Source of the DNA: Nitrosospira multiformis
Lineage (GTDB): Bacteria > Pseudomonadota > Gammaproteobacteria > Burkholderiales > Nitrosomonadaceae
Direction of reading: 5' to 3'
Assembly: GCF_003050865.1 (NCBI RefSeq)
Contig: NZ_QAOK01000032.1
Location: forward strand, 1-36,539
Length of the DNA stretch: 36,539 nt
The translations under genes and the position numbers were made by a program. The notes beneath the pieces were generated by a model. The model did not search any database. It had not been told where the DNA came from and saw only the letters and a list, made by a program, of their open reading frames with translations. How positions within the stretch are numbered: the stretch's first letter is position 1; each line of letters opens with the position of its first letter. This document shows, one piece after another, positions 24,873-33,618 of the stretch.

Positions 24873-26797
24873 GCTGCTGTTCCTTTGGTTGAATTTGCGA
24901 CTGCTACTGCTTTAGGGAGAGTAAAGAAAAAAGTTGTACCCTCACCGGGCGTGGATTCCACCCAGATATTGCCACCATACATTTCCACGATTTTTTTTAC
25001 CAGAGTGAGCCCAACCCCGGTGCTTTCTACCCGGTCTCTTGGCGCAAGCGTCTGGAAAAGCTGAAAGATTTTTTCAAAATGACGGGATTCGATACCAGGG
25101 CCATTATCGCTGACGCTGAACCTCCAATGTTGGCCCTCCGCAACGCAGCCAATACGAATTTCGCATTGAGGCTTATCCATGTATTTGATGGCATTTGAAA
25201 GCAGATTCTGAAATATCTGTTGGATGCGCGTTGGCTCTATCACTATGCTTGGTAATGTATTTTCGACGGTAATGGTAACATTTGGCGAAGGGGCAATGAA
25301 ATCTATCACATCACGCAGGACTTCATCGACCTTCACCTCTACAGGCGCTTCTCTGACCCGCCCCACACGTGAATATTGCAGGATACCGTCGATCAGGTTC
25401 CCCATACGGTGGACTCTGCTGACAAGGAGGCGCATATGCTCCCTGCCTTCATCATCGAACTTATCGAGGTAGTCAGTAGAGAGCCAGTCTGCAAGTGCGC
25501 CAATTGCGCGCAGCGGTGCTTTCAAATCGTGTGATACCACATATGCGAAACTTCTCAACTCTTCATTGGCGCTTTCCAGTTCGGCCATCAGTATCGCTTT
25601 CTGTTCCTCTGCCTGTTTGCGTTCACTGATGTCACGCAGAATGACGACGAACATCCGGTGCTCCTGGCTATGCATCTCAGTCACAGAAATATCCAGGGGA
25701 AACGTTGCACTGTTTTTGCGCAACCCTATAACCTCATTCGTTTTTCCGGGCACTTGCAGTTTTGTATTTTCCTGGTAATTCTTAAAGTAATCCGTCAGTT
25801 GACCGTGTTCAGGCCGGGGGAACAGGAAGCCGATATTTTGTCCGATCAACTCACTTTCGGAATAACCGAAGATCCATTCCATTGCCGGGTTGCCGGTCTG
25901 GATCGCGCCCTCTTCGTCAACGGAGACTACACCCACAATCAGGTTATTTATCAAGGCACGTGTATTTGCTTCGCTGGCGCGAACCTGGCCGATCGTTTCC
26001 ACCAGGCTGTCGCGCATTTCCCGCACGGCCTCCGTCAATTGGCCGATTTCGTCATTCGACGGATGAACCTCGATTTCCTGCTTCAGATTCCCTGCTGCCA
26101 CGCCGCGGGAGATTCGGACGACGTTCTCAAGAGGCTGAAAAATCGCACGGATGAACATGAGGCTGAACACCACCGCCAGCAGCAGGGCGACGATTATCGA
26201 AGCGATGAGAATGGCGCGGATTGTCTCGTACCGACTCTGTTCCTGGTCATATTCTCTCTTTGCTTCATCGACCTGCAGCAAAACAAGGGCGTCTATGCTT
26301 TCGCCTACTGGCAGGTACAGCGGGCGGATCTTTTCCACAAGTATCCTGTTTGCTTCGCCGATTTTATTGGCGCGCAACGCGGCTGCTGCAGGCAAGAGGC
26401 CCTCGGTCACATATTTACGATGATCTGCGTCAAATTTAGCCGCCAGCTTTTTTTCCACGGGAGTCAGACGAGTGCCTATATACTCTTCCCAGGTTTTATT
26501 GATTTCCGCAATATTCTTCTCAACCTTTGCGGTCTTGTCCCTGATGATTTCAGGCGTCGGTATTACCAGCGCAGATGTGACGGCGAGCCGGGTTTGCAGC
26601 AAAAGTGATTCAATATATCCCACCTGGCTCAGCGGAATCGCTCTGTCATGATAGACAGTCCTCAGTCCGTCTATTGCATGGCTCATGCCGAACAAACCAA
26701 TCATTCCCATTCCCAGCAAAAAGGCGACTAGGTAGGAAAGGGTAAAGATCAGGCGTGATTTGATCGTCAGGTTTTTAAATGTCAGCTTTTTGAACAT
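24869..26797 (-). CDS. Membrane sensor kinase: 4-helix bundle, HAMP, PAS, HisKA
   Basis: A 642-residue inner-membrane histidine kinase. TM1 lies near residues 14-36, followed by a periplasmic four-helix-bundle-like sensor (about 40-190) and TM2 (194-216). A HAMP linker (VVRISRGVAAGNLKQEIEV, NDEIGQLTEAVREMR) leads to a PAS domain with PAC (ALINNLIVGVVSVDEEG to FVVILRDISERKQ). HisKA follows with SFAYVVSHDLKAPLR (His423) and HATPase_c with NLLSNAIKYM, SVSDNGPGI and GVGLTLVKKIVEMYGG. The HisKA type is that of Rcp1-partner kinases. It is the first gene of the three-gene phosphorelay operon. The ligand is unknown. Confidence 0.92.
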   Translation of the reverse strand: MFKKLTFKNLTIKSRLIFTLSYLVAFLLGMGMIGLFGMSHAIDGLRTVYHDRAIPLSQVGYIESLLLQTRLAVTSALVIPTPEIIRDKTAKVEKNIAEINKTWEEYIGTRLTPVEKKLAAKFDADHRKYVTEGLLPAAAALRANKIGEANRILVEKIRPLYLPVGESIDALVLLQVDEAKREYDQEQSRYETIRAILIASIIVALLLAVVFSLMFIRAIFQPLENVVRISRGVAAGNLKQEIEVHPSNDEIGQLTEAVREMRDSLVETIGQVRASEANTRALINNLIVGVVSVDEEGAIQTGNPAMEWIFGYSESELIGQNIGFLFPRPEHGQLTDYFKNYQENTKLQVPGKTNEVIGLRKNSATFPLDISVTEMHSQEHRMFVVILRDISERKQAEEQKAILMAELESANEELRSFAYVVSHDLKAPLRAIGALADWLSTDYLDKFDDEGREHMRLLVSRVHRMGNLIDGILQYSRVGRVREAPVEVKVDEVLRDVIDFIAPSPNVTITVENTLPSIVIEPTRIQQIFQNLLSNAIKYMDKPQCEIRIGCVAEGQHWRFSVSDNGPGIESRHFEKIFQLFQTLAPRDRVESTGVGLTLVKKIVEMYGGNIWVESTPGEGTTFFFTLPKAVAVANSTKGTAA

Positions 26798-27169
26798 ATG
26801 ACCTGCAAGGATTCGAAAAGGTGATACTGAAGTTTTCTATTGCACAGGGAGTTACAAATATACCCCTATGAACCTCATGTGAAAAATATCTTTTAATCCG
26901 ACAACCCTGTTCACGACTCATCCAGGGAAAGACCGGTGGGCAGCAGGAAATTTATGATCCGAATATGTGGATCAGCAGGTGGCGTAAGTCCCTGCAGGCG
27001 TCCATTGGGTACTCGCACAACCAAATGGCCTATTCCTATTGAGAGGCCCTCCTTGATATGTACTATATTTAGGTAGCGTTCCCGGATCGGGGGTATTTCG
27101 CCGGGCGATGCTCTAGCTGTTAATCTGGGATTGAGATGCGCTGGAATTCAATCTTAAAGGAGGATAGTC
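26798..27169. other. Intergenic region between divergent kinase and CHRD gene
   Basis: No gene is seen. It must hold promoters for the phosphorelay operon (leftward) and the CHRD protein (rightward). A strong AAAGGAGG ribosome binding site marks its right end. No clear operator was recognised. Confidence 0.4.
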
Positions 27170-27796
27170 ATGAAACTCAACGTTTTGGCTGCGGGATGTC
27201 TGCTCACGGCGGCAGTAGCTATGCCAGCTGTTGCGCAAACCACGGTTTATACAGCGAACCTTACCGGTCCCAATGAGGATCCGCCGAACTCTTCTCCAGG
27301 TATCGGTACGGCAATGATCACCATTAATCAGGATGCGGGGACGATGCGCGTGGAAGAGAGCTTCAGCGGACTTACGGGAAATGTTTCCGCCTCGCATATC
27401 CACTGCTGCACAACCACGCCGCATGAGGGACTGGCGGGAGTCGCCACCGTAAGTCCCACGTTTACTGGCTTTCCCTCCGGAGTCATGGCAGGTGATTACG
27501 ATCACACCTTTAATATGCTGGATGCGTCGAGTTACAATCTGCCATTCCTGAACGCGAATGGCGGAACTGCTCAAGGCGCCTTCGACGCATTGGTTGGGGG
27601 AATAAATGATGGCCGCGCGTACGCGAATATTCATACGATGCCCGAGTTTCCAGGCGGGGAGATTCGCGGTTTCCTGGCTCCCATACCAGAACCCGAAACC
27701 TATGCGATGCTATTGGCCGGTTTAGCGATGGTGAGCATGATGGCATGGCGTCGTCGTCTTCTTTCCTGCGAAGATAGCGGCGTCAGGATAGGCTGA
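27170..27796 (+). CDS. CHRD-domain PEP-CTERM protein
   Basis: A 208-residue exported protein. A signal peptide (MKLNVLAAGCLLTAAVAMPA) is cleaved near AVA-QT. A CHRD domain spans about residues 25-165: TTVYTANLTGPNEDPPNSSP, GIGTAMITIN, ASHIHCCTTTPHEGL, and GRAYANIHTMPEFPGGEIRGFL at the end. The PEP-CTERM tail follows (PIPEPETYAMLLAG, a hydrophobic stretch, WRRR). CHRD domains occur in chordin and in many bacterial surface proteins; their function in bacteria is unclear. The PEP-CTERM tail sends the protein to an exosortase encoded elsewhere. About 12 residues trail the basic end, which is a little unusual. AAAGGAGG precedes the ATG. Confidence 0.9.
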   Translation: MKLNVLAAGCLLTAAVAMPAVAQTTVYTANLTGPNEDPPNSSPGIGTAMITINQDAGTMRVEESFSGLTGNVSASHIHCCTTTPHEGLAGVATVSPTFTGFPSGVMAGDYDHTFNMLDASSYNLPFLNANGGTAQGAFDALVGGINDGRAYANIHTMPEFPGGEIRGFLAPIPEPETYAMLLAGLAMVSMMAWRRRLLSCEDSGVRIG

Positions 27797-28262
27797 ACAT
27801 CTGCTGCCGAGTAACTGAATGGAATAATTTTGAGAGCTGGCTGTAAACAGGCTTTCTTTGTTTCCAAGGTAAGATAAGGTAAGGGAACCTGGTGATCCTC
27901 AAGGATTGAGGATAGCGCTCGGAGCCGAAATCGAAGGGCATAGATGCCGTTTTTTCTCGTTTATTAAATTCGCCGGATGGGGTGGTGGCGCGTAACCCCT
28001 AACTCATTCGCTCGCCTTTCGAGCAGTGAGGTAGAAGAATGATTTTTCTGCTCACCGTTCAAAAGCAATTACACAAAAACAACTGAGTTTTCGTTCTCTT
28101 TTGGCTATTGCGGCAATCTGCTCCGAGCCTTGAGTTATTGCGTGCGCTCTCCCTGATCTGGCTGAGCGCCAGTCAGTCAAATAGAAATAGCATACGAATC
28201 AGGGAACTCTATAATAGGATTACACGCTGGCACGAATATTCCGCCCAGCGTGCAATCCAATC
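27797..28262. other. Intergenic region between CHRD and cold-shock genes
   Basis: No gene is supported. A strong hairpin at 28217-28258 belongs to the end of the cold-shock gene. A short AAGGTAAGATAAGGTAAGG direct repeat near 27868-27886 has no known role. Confidence 0.45.
28217..28258 (-). terminator. Hairpin terminator of the cold-shock gene
   Basis: GGATTACACGCTGG (28217-28230) pairs with CCAGCGTGCAATCC (28245-28258) with one mismatch. On the minus strand it begins four bases after the stop codon and is followed by TATTATAG. This is a likely transcription terminator, although the T-run is interrupted. Confidence 0.7.
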
Positions 28263-28466
28263 TTACGCAGCTTGAATGTTTGATGCTTGCTTGCCCTTTG
28301 GGCCTTGCGTAACCTCAAACGTTACTTTTTGTCCCTCTTGGAGCGTTTTGAAGCCGGACATGTTGATTGCGGAGAAGTGTGCGAATAAATCTTCACTGCC
28401 GTCAACAGGGGTAATAAAACCAAATCCTTTTGCCTCATTGAACCATTTTACTGTCCCAGTTGCCAT
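28263..28466 (-). CDS. Cold-shock protein (CspA/CspE-like RNA chaperone)
   Basis: A 67-residue single cold-shock domain. RNP1 is GFGFITP and RNP2 is LFAHFSAI; the start [20 protein letters not shown] and the end [17 protein letters not shown] are typical. The protein binds single-stranded RNA/DNA and melts mRNA structure, in cold or in general growth. AGGAAGT precedes the ATG. Upstream is a gene-free region of more than 500 bases that could hold a long regulatory 5' leader, as in cspA; it includes a small AGACCT/AGGTCT hairpin at about 28496-28514 in the transcript. Confidence 0.96.
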   Translation of the reverse strand: MATGTVKWFNEAKGFGFITPVDGSEDLFAHFSAINMSGFKTLQEGQKVTFEVTQGPKGKQASNIQAA

Positions 28467-29036
28467 TTTTTACTTCCTATATATCAGTTAAAAAGAGACC
28501 TCATCTTCAGGTCTGAGCGCATTCTGACAATCCCTGAATGAGAAATATGTTCGCTACCGTACCGTACAGTCCATGCACTCCGTTAGATCGTATATTTTTT
28601 GGATCATTAGCGAGAGAGCAAATCTTTCTTGATGCCATAACTTTGATCAGTGCAGGAAACCTAAGCTGGGACTCAAGCTCCAGCAGTTATCAACAGACCT
28701 ATCCACGCTAATTAGGGAAAACTTCCATTAGCGATTAGCGGTATTCGCCGAGCCCGACCAAGTGCTCATCGGCGCTTGAGCGAGACTATAGTGCATCGAG
28801 TATCAGATACCCCTGCACGGCATATCATCATGATGGGGATCAAATACCTGAATGTGCCTAATGCACGGATGGAATATATGAAAAGAGAAGTCCCGTATAT
28901 CCGCATCGGATGAATTATTGCTTGTTTTCGTGGTTTTGTTCGATATCGGTTCGCAACGAAACTGTTTCCGGATTGCTCCCGGAACTGGCAAAAACTGATC
29001 GGAAACTGTCCCAGCAATTTTCTCAGGAGAACAGAT
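28467..29036. other. 570-bp region between divergent cold-shock and reductase genes
   Basis: No supported gene. It carries the likely leader of the cold-shock gene (leftward), with AGACCT-CATCTTC-AGGTCT close to its ribosome binding site, and the promoter of the reductase (rightward). Around 28747-28774 CGCCGA and TCGGCG form an interrupted inverted repeat. Confidence 0.45.
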
Positions 29037-30056
29037 ATGAAACCAGAAGACAACGCCAGCGCCGCACGGCGCCAGTTTGTGGGCGGCATGACAACCGGCC
29101 TTGCCGCAGCATTTGTCTACCCGGCCTTCGCGCAGCAAGGGCAGCAAGAAAGTCCTCCCGGCTCGCTACAAGGGCCCAGCCAATCCCGTAAACAGGATCC
29201 GAGAACGCAATACCCTATTCCCCCTTTCCCGCCGCAAAAGCAGGAGCCTCCCGGCCTTGTAAGCAAGATGATACCGCGGCCTGATCACGGCGAAACAACC
29301 TACAAGGGCTCGGGCCGGCTAGTGGGTAGAAAGGCACTTGTGACCGGTGGCGATTCGGGCATTGGCCGCGCCGCTGCCATCGCCTTTGCACGTGAGGGTG
29401 CCGATGTCGCGATCAACTATCTCCCTGTTGAGGAGTCCGACGCTTGTGAGGTCGTGAACCTTATCCGGGTGGAAGGGCGAAAGGCGGTCGCGATCCCTGG
29501 CGATATCCGGAACGAGGATTTTTGCTCCAGGCTTGTGGCCAACGCCGTCCGGGAGCTGGATGGACTGGATATCCTTGTCAATAATGCAGCCATGGCTGCC
29601 GCGCAGCCCTCTATCGTCGATCTTACGACTGAACAGTTCGATTCGACCTTTAAATGCAACGTCTATGCCATGTTCTGGATTACTAGAGCCGCCCTGCCGC
29701 ATCTTGAGCCCGGAGCGGCGATCATCAATACAAGCTCTGTTGAGGCTTACAATCCATCCGATGCGTTTCTCGACTACGCGCAGACAAAGGCGTGCACCGT
29801 TGCCTTCACAAAATCGCTGGCAAAGCAGGTAGCCGAGAAGGGTATACGGGTGAACGCGGTGGCGCCGGGACCGTTCTGGACCCCGTTGCAGACGGCTGGA
29901 TGGGCAGATCTCAGCAGGTTCGGTAAGGAGACTCCGCTTGGGCGCCCCGGCCAACCGGCGGAACTCGGCCCCCTGTATGTCTTTCTCGCGTCGCAGGAAT
30001 CAAGCTACGCAACTGGACAGGTGTACGGTGCTTCAGGCGGGGAAGGATACCCCTAA
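29037..30056 (+). CDS. Tat-exported short-chain dehydrogenase (YghA-like)
   Basis: A 339-residue SDR. The body, from about residue 60, follows E. coli YghA closely: PGLVSKMIPRPDHGETTYKG, cofactor loop LVTGGDSGIGRA, INYLPVEE, LVNNAA, catalytic Ser233/234, Tyr247 and Lys251 (YAQTK), VAPGPFWTPLQ and FLASQESSYATGQV. YghA is an NADP-dependent aldehyde reductase. The N-terminus differs: ARRQFVGGMTTGLAAAFVYPA-FA is a twin-arginine signal (Arg11-Arg12), followed by a Pro/Gln-rich linker of about 40 residues. The folded enzyme would thus be exported to the periplasm, where free NAD(P) is scarce. AGGAG lies before the ATG. It stands alone. Confidence 0.9.
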   Translation: MKPEDNASAARRQFVGGMTTGLAAAFVYPAFAQQGQQESPPGSLQGPSQSRKQDPRTQYPIPPFPPQKQEPPGLVSKMIPRPDHGETTYKGSGRLVGRKALVTGGDSGIGRAAAIAFAREGADVAINYLPVEESDACEVVNLIRVEGRKAVAIPGDIRNEDFCSRLVANAVRELDGLDILVNNAAMAAAQPSIVDLTTEQFDSTFKCNVYAMFWITRAALPHLEPGAAIINTSSVEAYNPSDAFLDYAQTKACTVAFTKSLAKQVAEKGIRVNAVAPGPFWTPLQTAGWADLSRFGKETPLGRPGQPAELGPLYVFLASQESSYATGQVYGASGGEGYP

Positions 30057-30389
30057 CGCAGCTAACAAGGCCAGAAGCAGAGCGGTCGACCTTCTTTCAA
30101 GTACCGAGGTTTCTTATGCCGGGCACCATTTACCGATGTATCAGGACGGACATGATGCGCATGTAAATTTCCCAAGTGCGAATTCTCCCCCTCACCTGAC
30201 CCCAATCGCAGATTACTTGTTGCCCTTTTAATGGTCTTGCTTACATCTGCTTCATTATTCCTCATTATTCCATACGCGAGCCTTGATATCCATTGTCATT
30301 ATCAGAAAATAAAAAGGAGTTACAAGTAGATGCTTGTAACTCCCCAATCTATTGTTGTTTATGCTGGAATTGAAACTACGATCAGGGGA
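30057..30389. other. Intergenic region between convergent genes
   Basis: No gene is supported. It holds the 11-bp stem terminator at 30316-30343 that serves the leftward gene at 30390; the rest shows nothing recognisable. Confidence 0.5.
30316..30343 (-). terminator. Strong rho-independent terminator
   Basis: GGAGTTACAAG-TAGATG-CTTGTAACTCC is a perfect 11-bp stem. On the minus strand it is followed by TTTTTATTTT. It ends the transcript of the small secreted protein at 30390-30689 and lies about 46 bases after its stop. Confidence 0.85.
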
Positions 30390-30689
30390 TTATGAGCCCT
30401 TGGCAAGGGTGGCAGCGGCCCATGCCCGGAGTCGAAACCTGTGCCCTCCCCAGGAGCTTGCTGCTCGTAACCGCTGCGAGCGGAGGTGATCTCTTCGCCG
30501 GTGCTCGTTCTGCTCCTGCAGCGCTTGCAACTGCTGCTGTTCCAGCAGCATCTGTTCGTACCTTGCATGTCCGGGGCGCTGCAAATCCTGCAAACCGTTG
30601 TACTTATGTTCGATGCCAGAATGCTGTGCTTGAACTCCCGATGAGAGTGCGAAAAAGCCTCCTGTCAGGAGCGCCATCGCAAGTTTCAT
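30390..30689 (-). CDS. Small secreted Gln/Arg-rich protein, unknown function
   Basis: A 99-residue protein starting MKLAMALLTGGFFALSSGVQA, a Sec signal peptide cleaved near VQA-QH. The mature part has a Gln/Glu/Leu-rich coiled-coil-like stretch (RYEQMLLEQQQLQALQEQNE), then an Arg-rich block and a Trp/Ala-rich end. No family is recognised. AGGAAAA precedes the ATG at 30689; a longer reading from 30734 lacks such a site and buries the signal peptide. A strong terminator downstream supports a real transcript. The abrupt change of composition at the C-terminal third could reflect a frameshift, but this cannot be decided here. Confidence 0.6.
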   Translation of the reverse strand: MKLAMALLTGGFFALSSGVQAQHSGIEHKYNGLQDLQRPGHARYEQMLLEQQQLQALQEQNEHRRRDHLRSQRLRAASSWGGHRFRLRAWAAATLAKGS

Positions 30690-30952
30690 TTTTTCCTCCA
30701 AGGATGTGAACGCGAGATAATTTACGGATTGCATGATTGCATTCTAGGCCGTGGTCAGGTGGGAATAAATTGTACTTAAGTACATGTTCTCTTAATAAAA
30801 ACGCTCTCACTTTCGCTTGAGGGGGATTAGGGTTTCGAGGAATTGATTGCTGCCAGAAGAGAAGGGTTCATCACACGGTAAGGGAAGCGCGATGAACCCC
30901 GGAATATAAGAGAAGAAGATGATATGGATTTGGAAATGAGCGATAAGATGGG

Positions 30953-32671
30953 CTAAAGTATTTTGAGATATTCCAGCAGCGCTTTTTTCTCTTCAGCCGA
31001 AAGCTTTGTCCCAAACTCATGGCCGCAACGGCTGTTTCCGGAATTTCGATCACTGCAATCCGTAGTTTCCAACGTGTAGTCGAATTTATTCTGTTGGGCG
31101 GCCAGTCCTACATTGACAATATCGTAAGCCGGACCAATCTTGAACGAACTGATCCTTTCAGCCGCAGGCTTCAGCAACTCTGCCAATGTCGGAACTGATC
31201 CATTATGAAGATAGGGAGCAGCAGCCCAGATACCCTGGAGGACGCGTGATTCATACGGATAGGACGGCTTGGCCTCGACCGGGCGCGCAATGAAAGCCTC
31301 TCGAAGAGACTCTGTCTCTGGCGGGAAGGGAGGTTGCGCGCTCTTCGCTCCAACTTCCTCTTCAGTTTTCATGAGCACGGGAACATAGTGCTGGAGGATA
31401 GAGCCGAGAACGGATGTTCCCAGGACATTGAAGGCCGTATCCACGGGTTTGAGCGGGCTGGCGAGAAATGGAATCTTCGCACCTTCAAGCACACCTGTCT
31501 TAACAGTCCGTGCAAGTATTTCATATTCTTTGGAATCCGTACCGACATCCATGAGGGGCGTAGCCCAGGTTTTGCGATCCCGAAACCGTGTTTGCCCTGG
31601 CTTAATGCCATGGCAATCCGCGCAACCACCCTGCTCGGTCTTGCGGGCGAAGATTTCCTTGCCTTTATCGGCCAATGCCTGATCTATCTTCCATGGCCAT
31701 TTAGGGGGGCTGATTTTTTTTACCAGATCTTCCAATGCCTCCAGACCCTGGAATTCAGCCGAATTGTTGGCCAAGTAATCAACCCCCAGTAGACGCCATT
31801 TATCCTTTTTAGGGTGGAAAACTCCAAATACGCCGTAAACCTCACCGAGATTTCGGGAGAGGGCGAGAATATCATTTCCATTGCTGGCGAAACCGGGCCA
31901 TTGTGTCTTATCCTGGATCGAGGCATTCCAGAGGAATGGGTAGCGTACCGGTGCAACGGCTGGTTGGATGTTTTCGGGAATCATATACGTCGGTGGAGAA
32001 CCGATATCGAGGCCGGCCAGTCGGTTGAAGATCATCGATACCGCGTCAAGCCGTGCCGGGCCCCAGGGTTTTGCCGGAAGTGCGCGCTCGATCAACGTGT
32101 GGTAGGGTAAATACCAAGCTTTCACCGCTTTCTGCAGCTTTTCCTTGTCCTTCGAGGTTGCTGACGGGCCAAGGACGGCGCGTGCAAAATCCGTGAACGC
32201 TTGCTTGTCCGTCAAAACGGCTTTCACCGCGGCATCGAGATCAGCCAGAAAACTCTGGAAATCGACGATTCCCGGTCCGCCGTCGATCAGGTATGCGGTA
32301 CCGTTGACCTCGATCTGACGCGTATGACAGGCAGAGCAATTCATGCCGATTTCCTGTCCTTCGCTTCCACTTGCAACGGTGAATCCCACGGGTAATCCAG
32401 CTGGTTTGCTGGTCTTATTGGGAAGGTAGCCATATCGGCCCAGGCTTTCAGCCATGAACGGTTGGCCGTCTGCTTGCTTCAAGGCGGATATCCAGCGCAG
32501 CGGCATGATACGAGAGCCCTGATCGCGACTATAGAAATCCTTTCGGGCAGAAGCTGTCCACTCTGCCCCCTGATCAATGATTACCTGTTCGGCTGCCGAA
32601 GAAACCGGCGGCACGAGCAAAGCTAGTGTGGACAGGAGGCTTCCAATCCAGGATAGGAACTTGATTTTCAA
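30953..32671 (-). CDS. Periplasmic di-haem cytochrome, RoxA/MauG-like peroxidase family
   Basis: A 572-residue exported c-type cytochrome. A signal peptide ends near VSSAA-EQ. Two haem-binding motifs are present: CSACH (Cys112, Cys115, His116) and CADCH (Cys350, Cys353, His354), about 240 residues apart. The spacing, the length and the YPFLWNASIQDKTQW region recall the RoxA-like branch of the bacterial di-haem cytochrome c peroxidase superfamily, which includes rubber oxygenases and many members of unknown role. Classical CcpA peroxidases are much shorter (about 320-350). The C-terminal domain ends EFGTKLSAEEKKALLEYLKIL. The gene is monocistronic; its substrate is unknown. Ammonia oxidisers are rich in c-type cytochromes. 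Confidence 0.85.
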   Translation of the reverse strand: MKIKFLSWIGSLLSTLALLVPPVSSAAEQVIIDQGAEWTASARKDFYSRDQGSRIMPLRWISALKQADGQPFMAESLGRYGYLPNKTSKPAGLPVGFTVASGSEGQEIGMNCSACHTRQIEVNGTAYLIDGGPGIVDFQSFLADLDAAVKAVLTDKQAFTDFARAVLGPSATSKDKEKLQKAVKAWYLPYHTLIERALPAKPWGPARLDAVSMIFNRLAGLDIGSPPTYMIPENIQPAVAPVRYPFLWNASIQDKTQWPGFASNGNDILALSRNLGEVYGVFGVFHPKKDKWRLLGVDYLANNSAEFQGLEALEDLVKKISPPKWPWKIDQALADKGKEIFARKTEQGGCADCHGIKPGQTRFRDRKTWATPLMDVGTDSKEYEILARTVKTGVLEGAKIPFLASPLKPVDTAFNVLGTSVLGSILQHYVPVLMKTEEEVGAKSAQPPFPPETESLREAFIARPVEAKPSYPYESRVLQGIWAAAPYLHNGSVPTLAELLKPAAERISSFKIGPAYDIVNVGLAAQQNKFDYTLETTDCSDRNSGNSRCGHEFGTKLSAEEKKALLEYLKIL

Positions 32672-33618
32672 TTTTTATCTCCCTTTAGATTATATTTTGA
32701 GGCTCGTCGTGCCCTTGCTACCCGTATTGCATAAATGATTTTGCCGATTGAGCGATGAAATGTGCCGATAAGACCGTTACTGGGTCAACGGCTATCAATC
32801 CTTCGCAACGCGGACCTGGGTAATATTGACGAACATTAGAAACATCCTGACTGCTTGAGCTGACTGATGTCAGATATCAACTGGATGTTTGGTGGTACGT
32901 TGCGCTGCGTTTTTAATTGCTGATTTCGATCCGCCCTCCGCCACGAAGGTACTGCGACCTTGTTACCACCCCCTTGCGGAAAGGGGGTAGAAGAACTCAT
33001 CGCTGATAACTGGCAATACAGCCGCAGGTTTCGGCCTGCTGATTCGGATCAGTGCTTGGGAAGGGTGGTAGAAAGTATGGTTGCGTGAAACAGGAGGTGA
33101 TAAGCGAAAAAGAAGAGTTTTATCCCCCCTATTCAAGCTTTGGGAGGAAGTTCTATTGGTTTATTCGTATTTTTCACGAATAGCGCACGAACGAGGAGTC
33201 TCCTCAGAAAAAGAAGGATTAAAGACTGAATCAATAAACAAAAACCTGCCGAGGCCGGTTAGGGAGGGGAAATATTTGAAAGGCTAAACTTAAGGCTGTC
33301 TACTGCGTCCTTTACGATTTTCTTGGCGTCTCCATATTTCTTCTGGGCTGATGGCGGAGGTCGAATCATAGGGACGGTTAAGCCAAGGGATATGTAATCC
33401 CTTAGATTATATTCATAACCATATATTATGGTTATGTTTTCTTTTAAAACTGAAAAATTGTCACACTATTGGTACAATAAGAGCAACAAAGCAATTAACA
33501 GTTGATTAAAAGATCGATTTTGCGGAATAAAGCATTTCTGAAACCACTTCTCCACCTTAAGAGACCAACTTTGGTAAAGGGTTTACGGAGGATGGGGTAG
33601 CAGACATAAGCAAGCTTT
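32672..33618. other. About 950-bp gene-free region left of the DUF262-HEPN pair
   Basis: No convincing gene; a 68-codon frame at 33081-33287 has a TTG start and no recognisable family. Visible structure includes ACCCCCTT-GCGG-AAGGGGGT near 32967-32989, and CATAACCAT-ATATT-ATGGTTATG (33414-33436) followed by TTTTCTTTT, which could be a rightward terminator. Base composition shifts to AT-rich towards the right. It may be a boundary or decayed part of an accessory island. Confidence 0.5.
33414..33436 (+). terminator. AT-rich hairpin followed by T-run
   Basis: CATAACCAT and ATGGTTATG form a perfect 9-bp stem around ATATT, with TTTTCTTTT directly after it on the plus strand. It looks like a rho-independent terminator, but no gene ends just before it, so it may belong to a lost gene or be an operator. 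Confidence 0.4.

Noticed and set aside
25658-26608. 316-codon frame opposite the membrane histidine kinase
   Set aside because: The kinase frame carries HAMP, PAS and TM features in order; the opposite frame shows no family.
33081-33287. 68-codon plus-strand frame in the gene-free region
   Set aside because: TTG start, basic low-information sequence and no family; not enough support for a gene.
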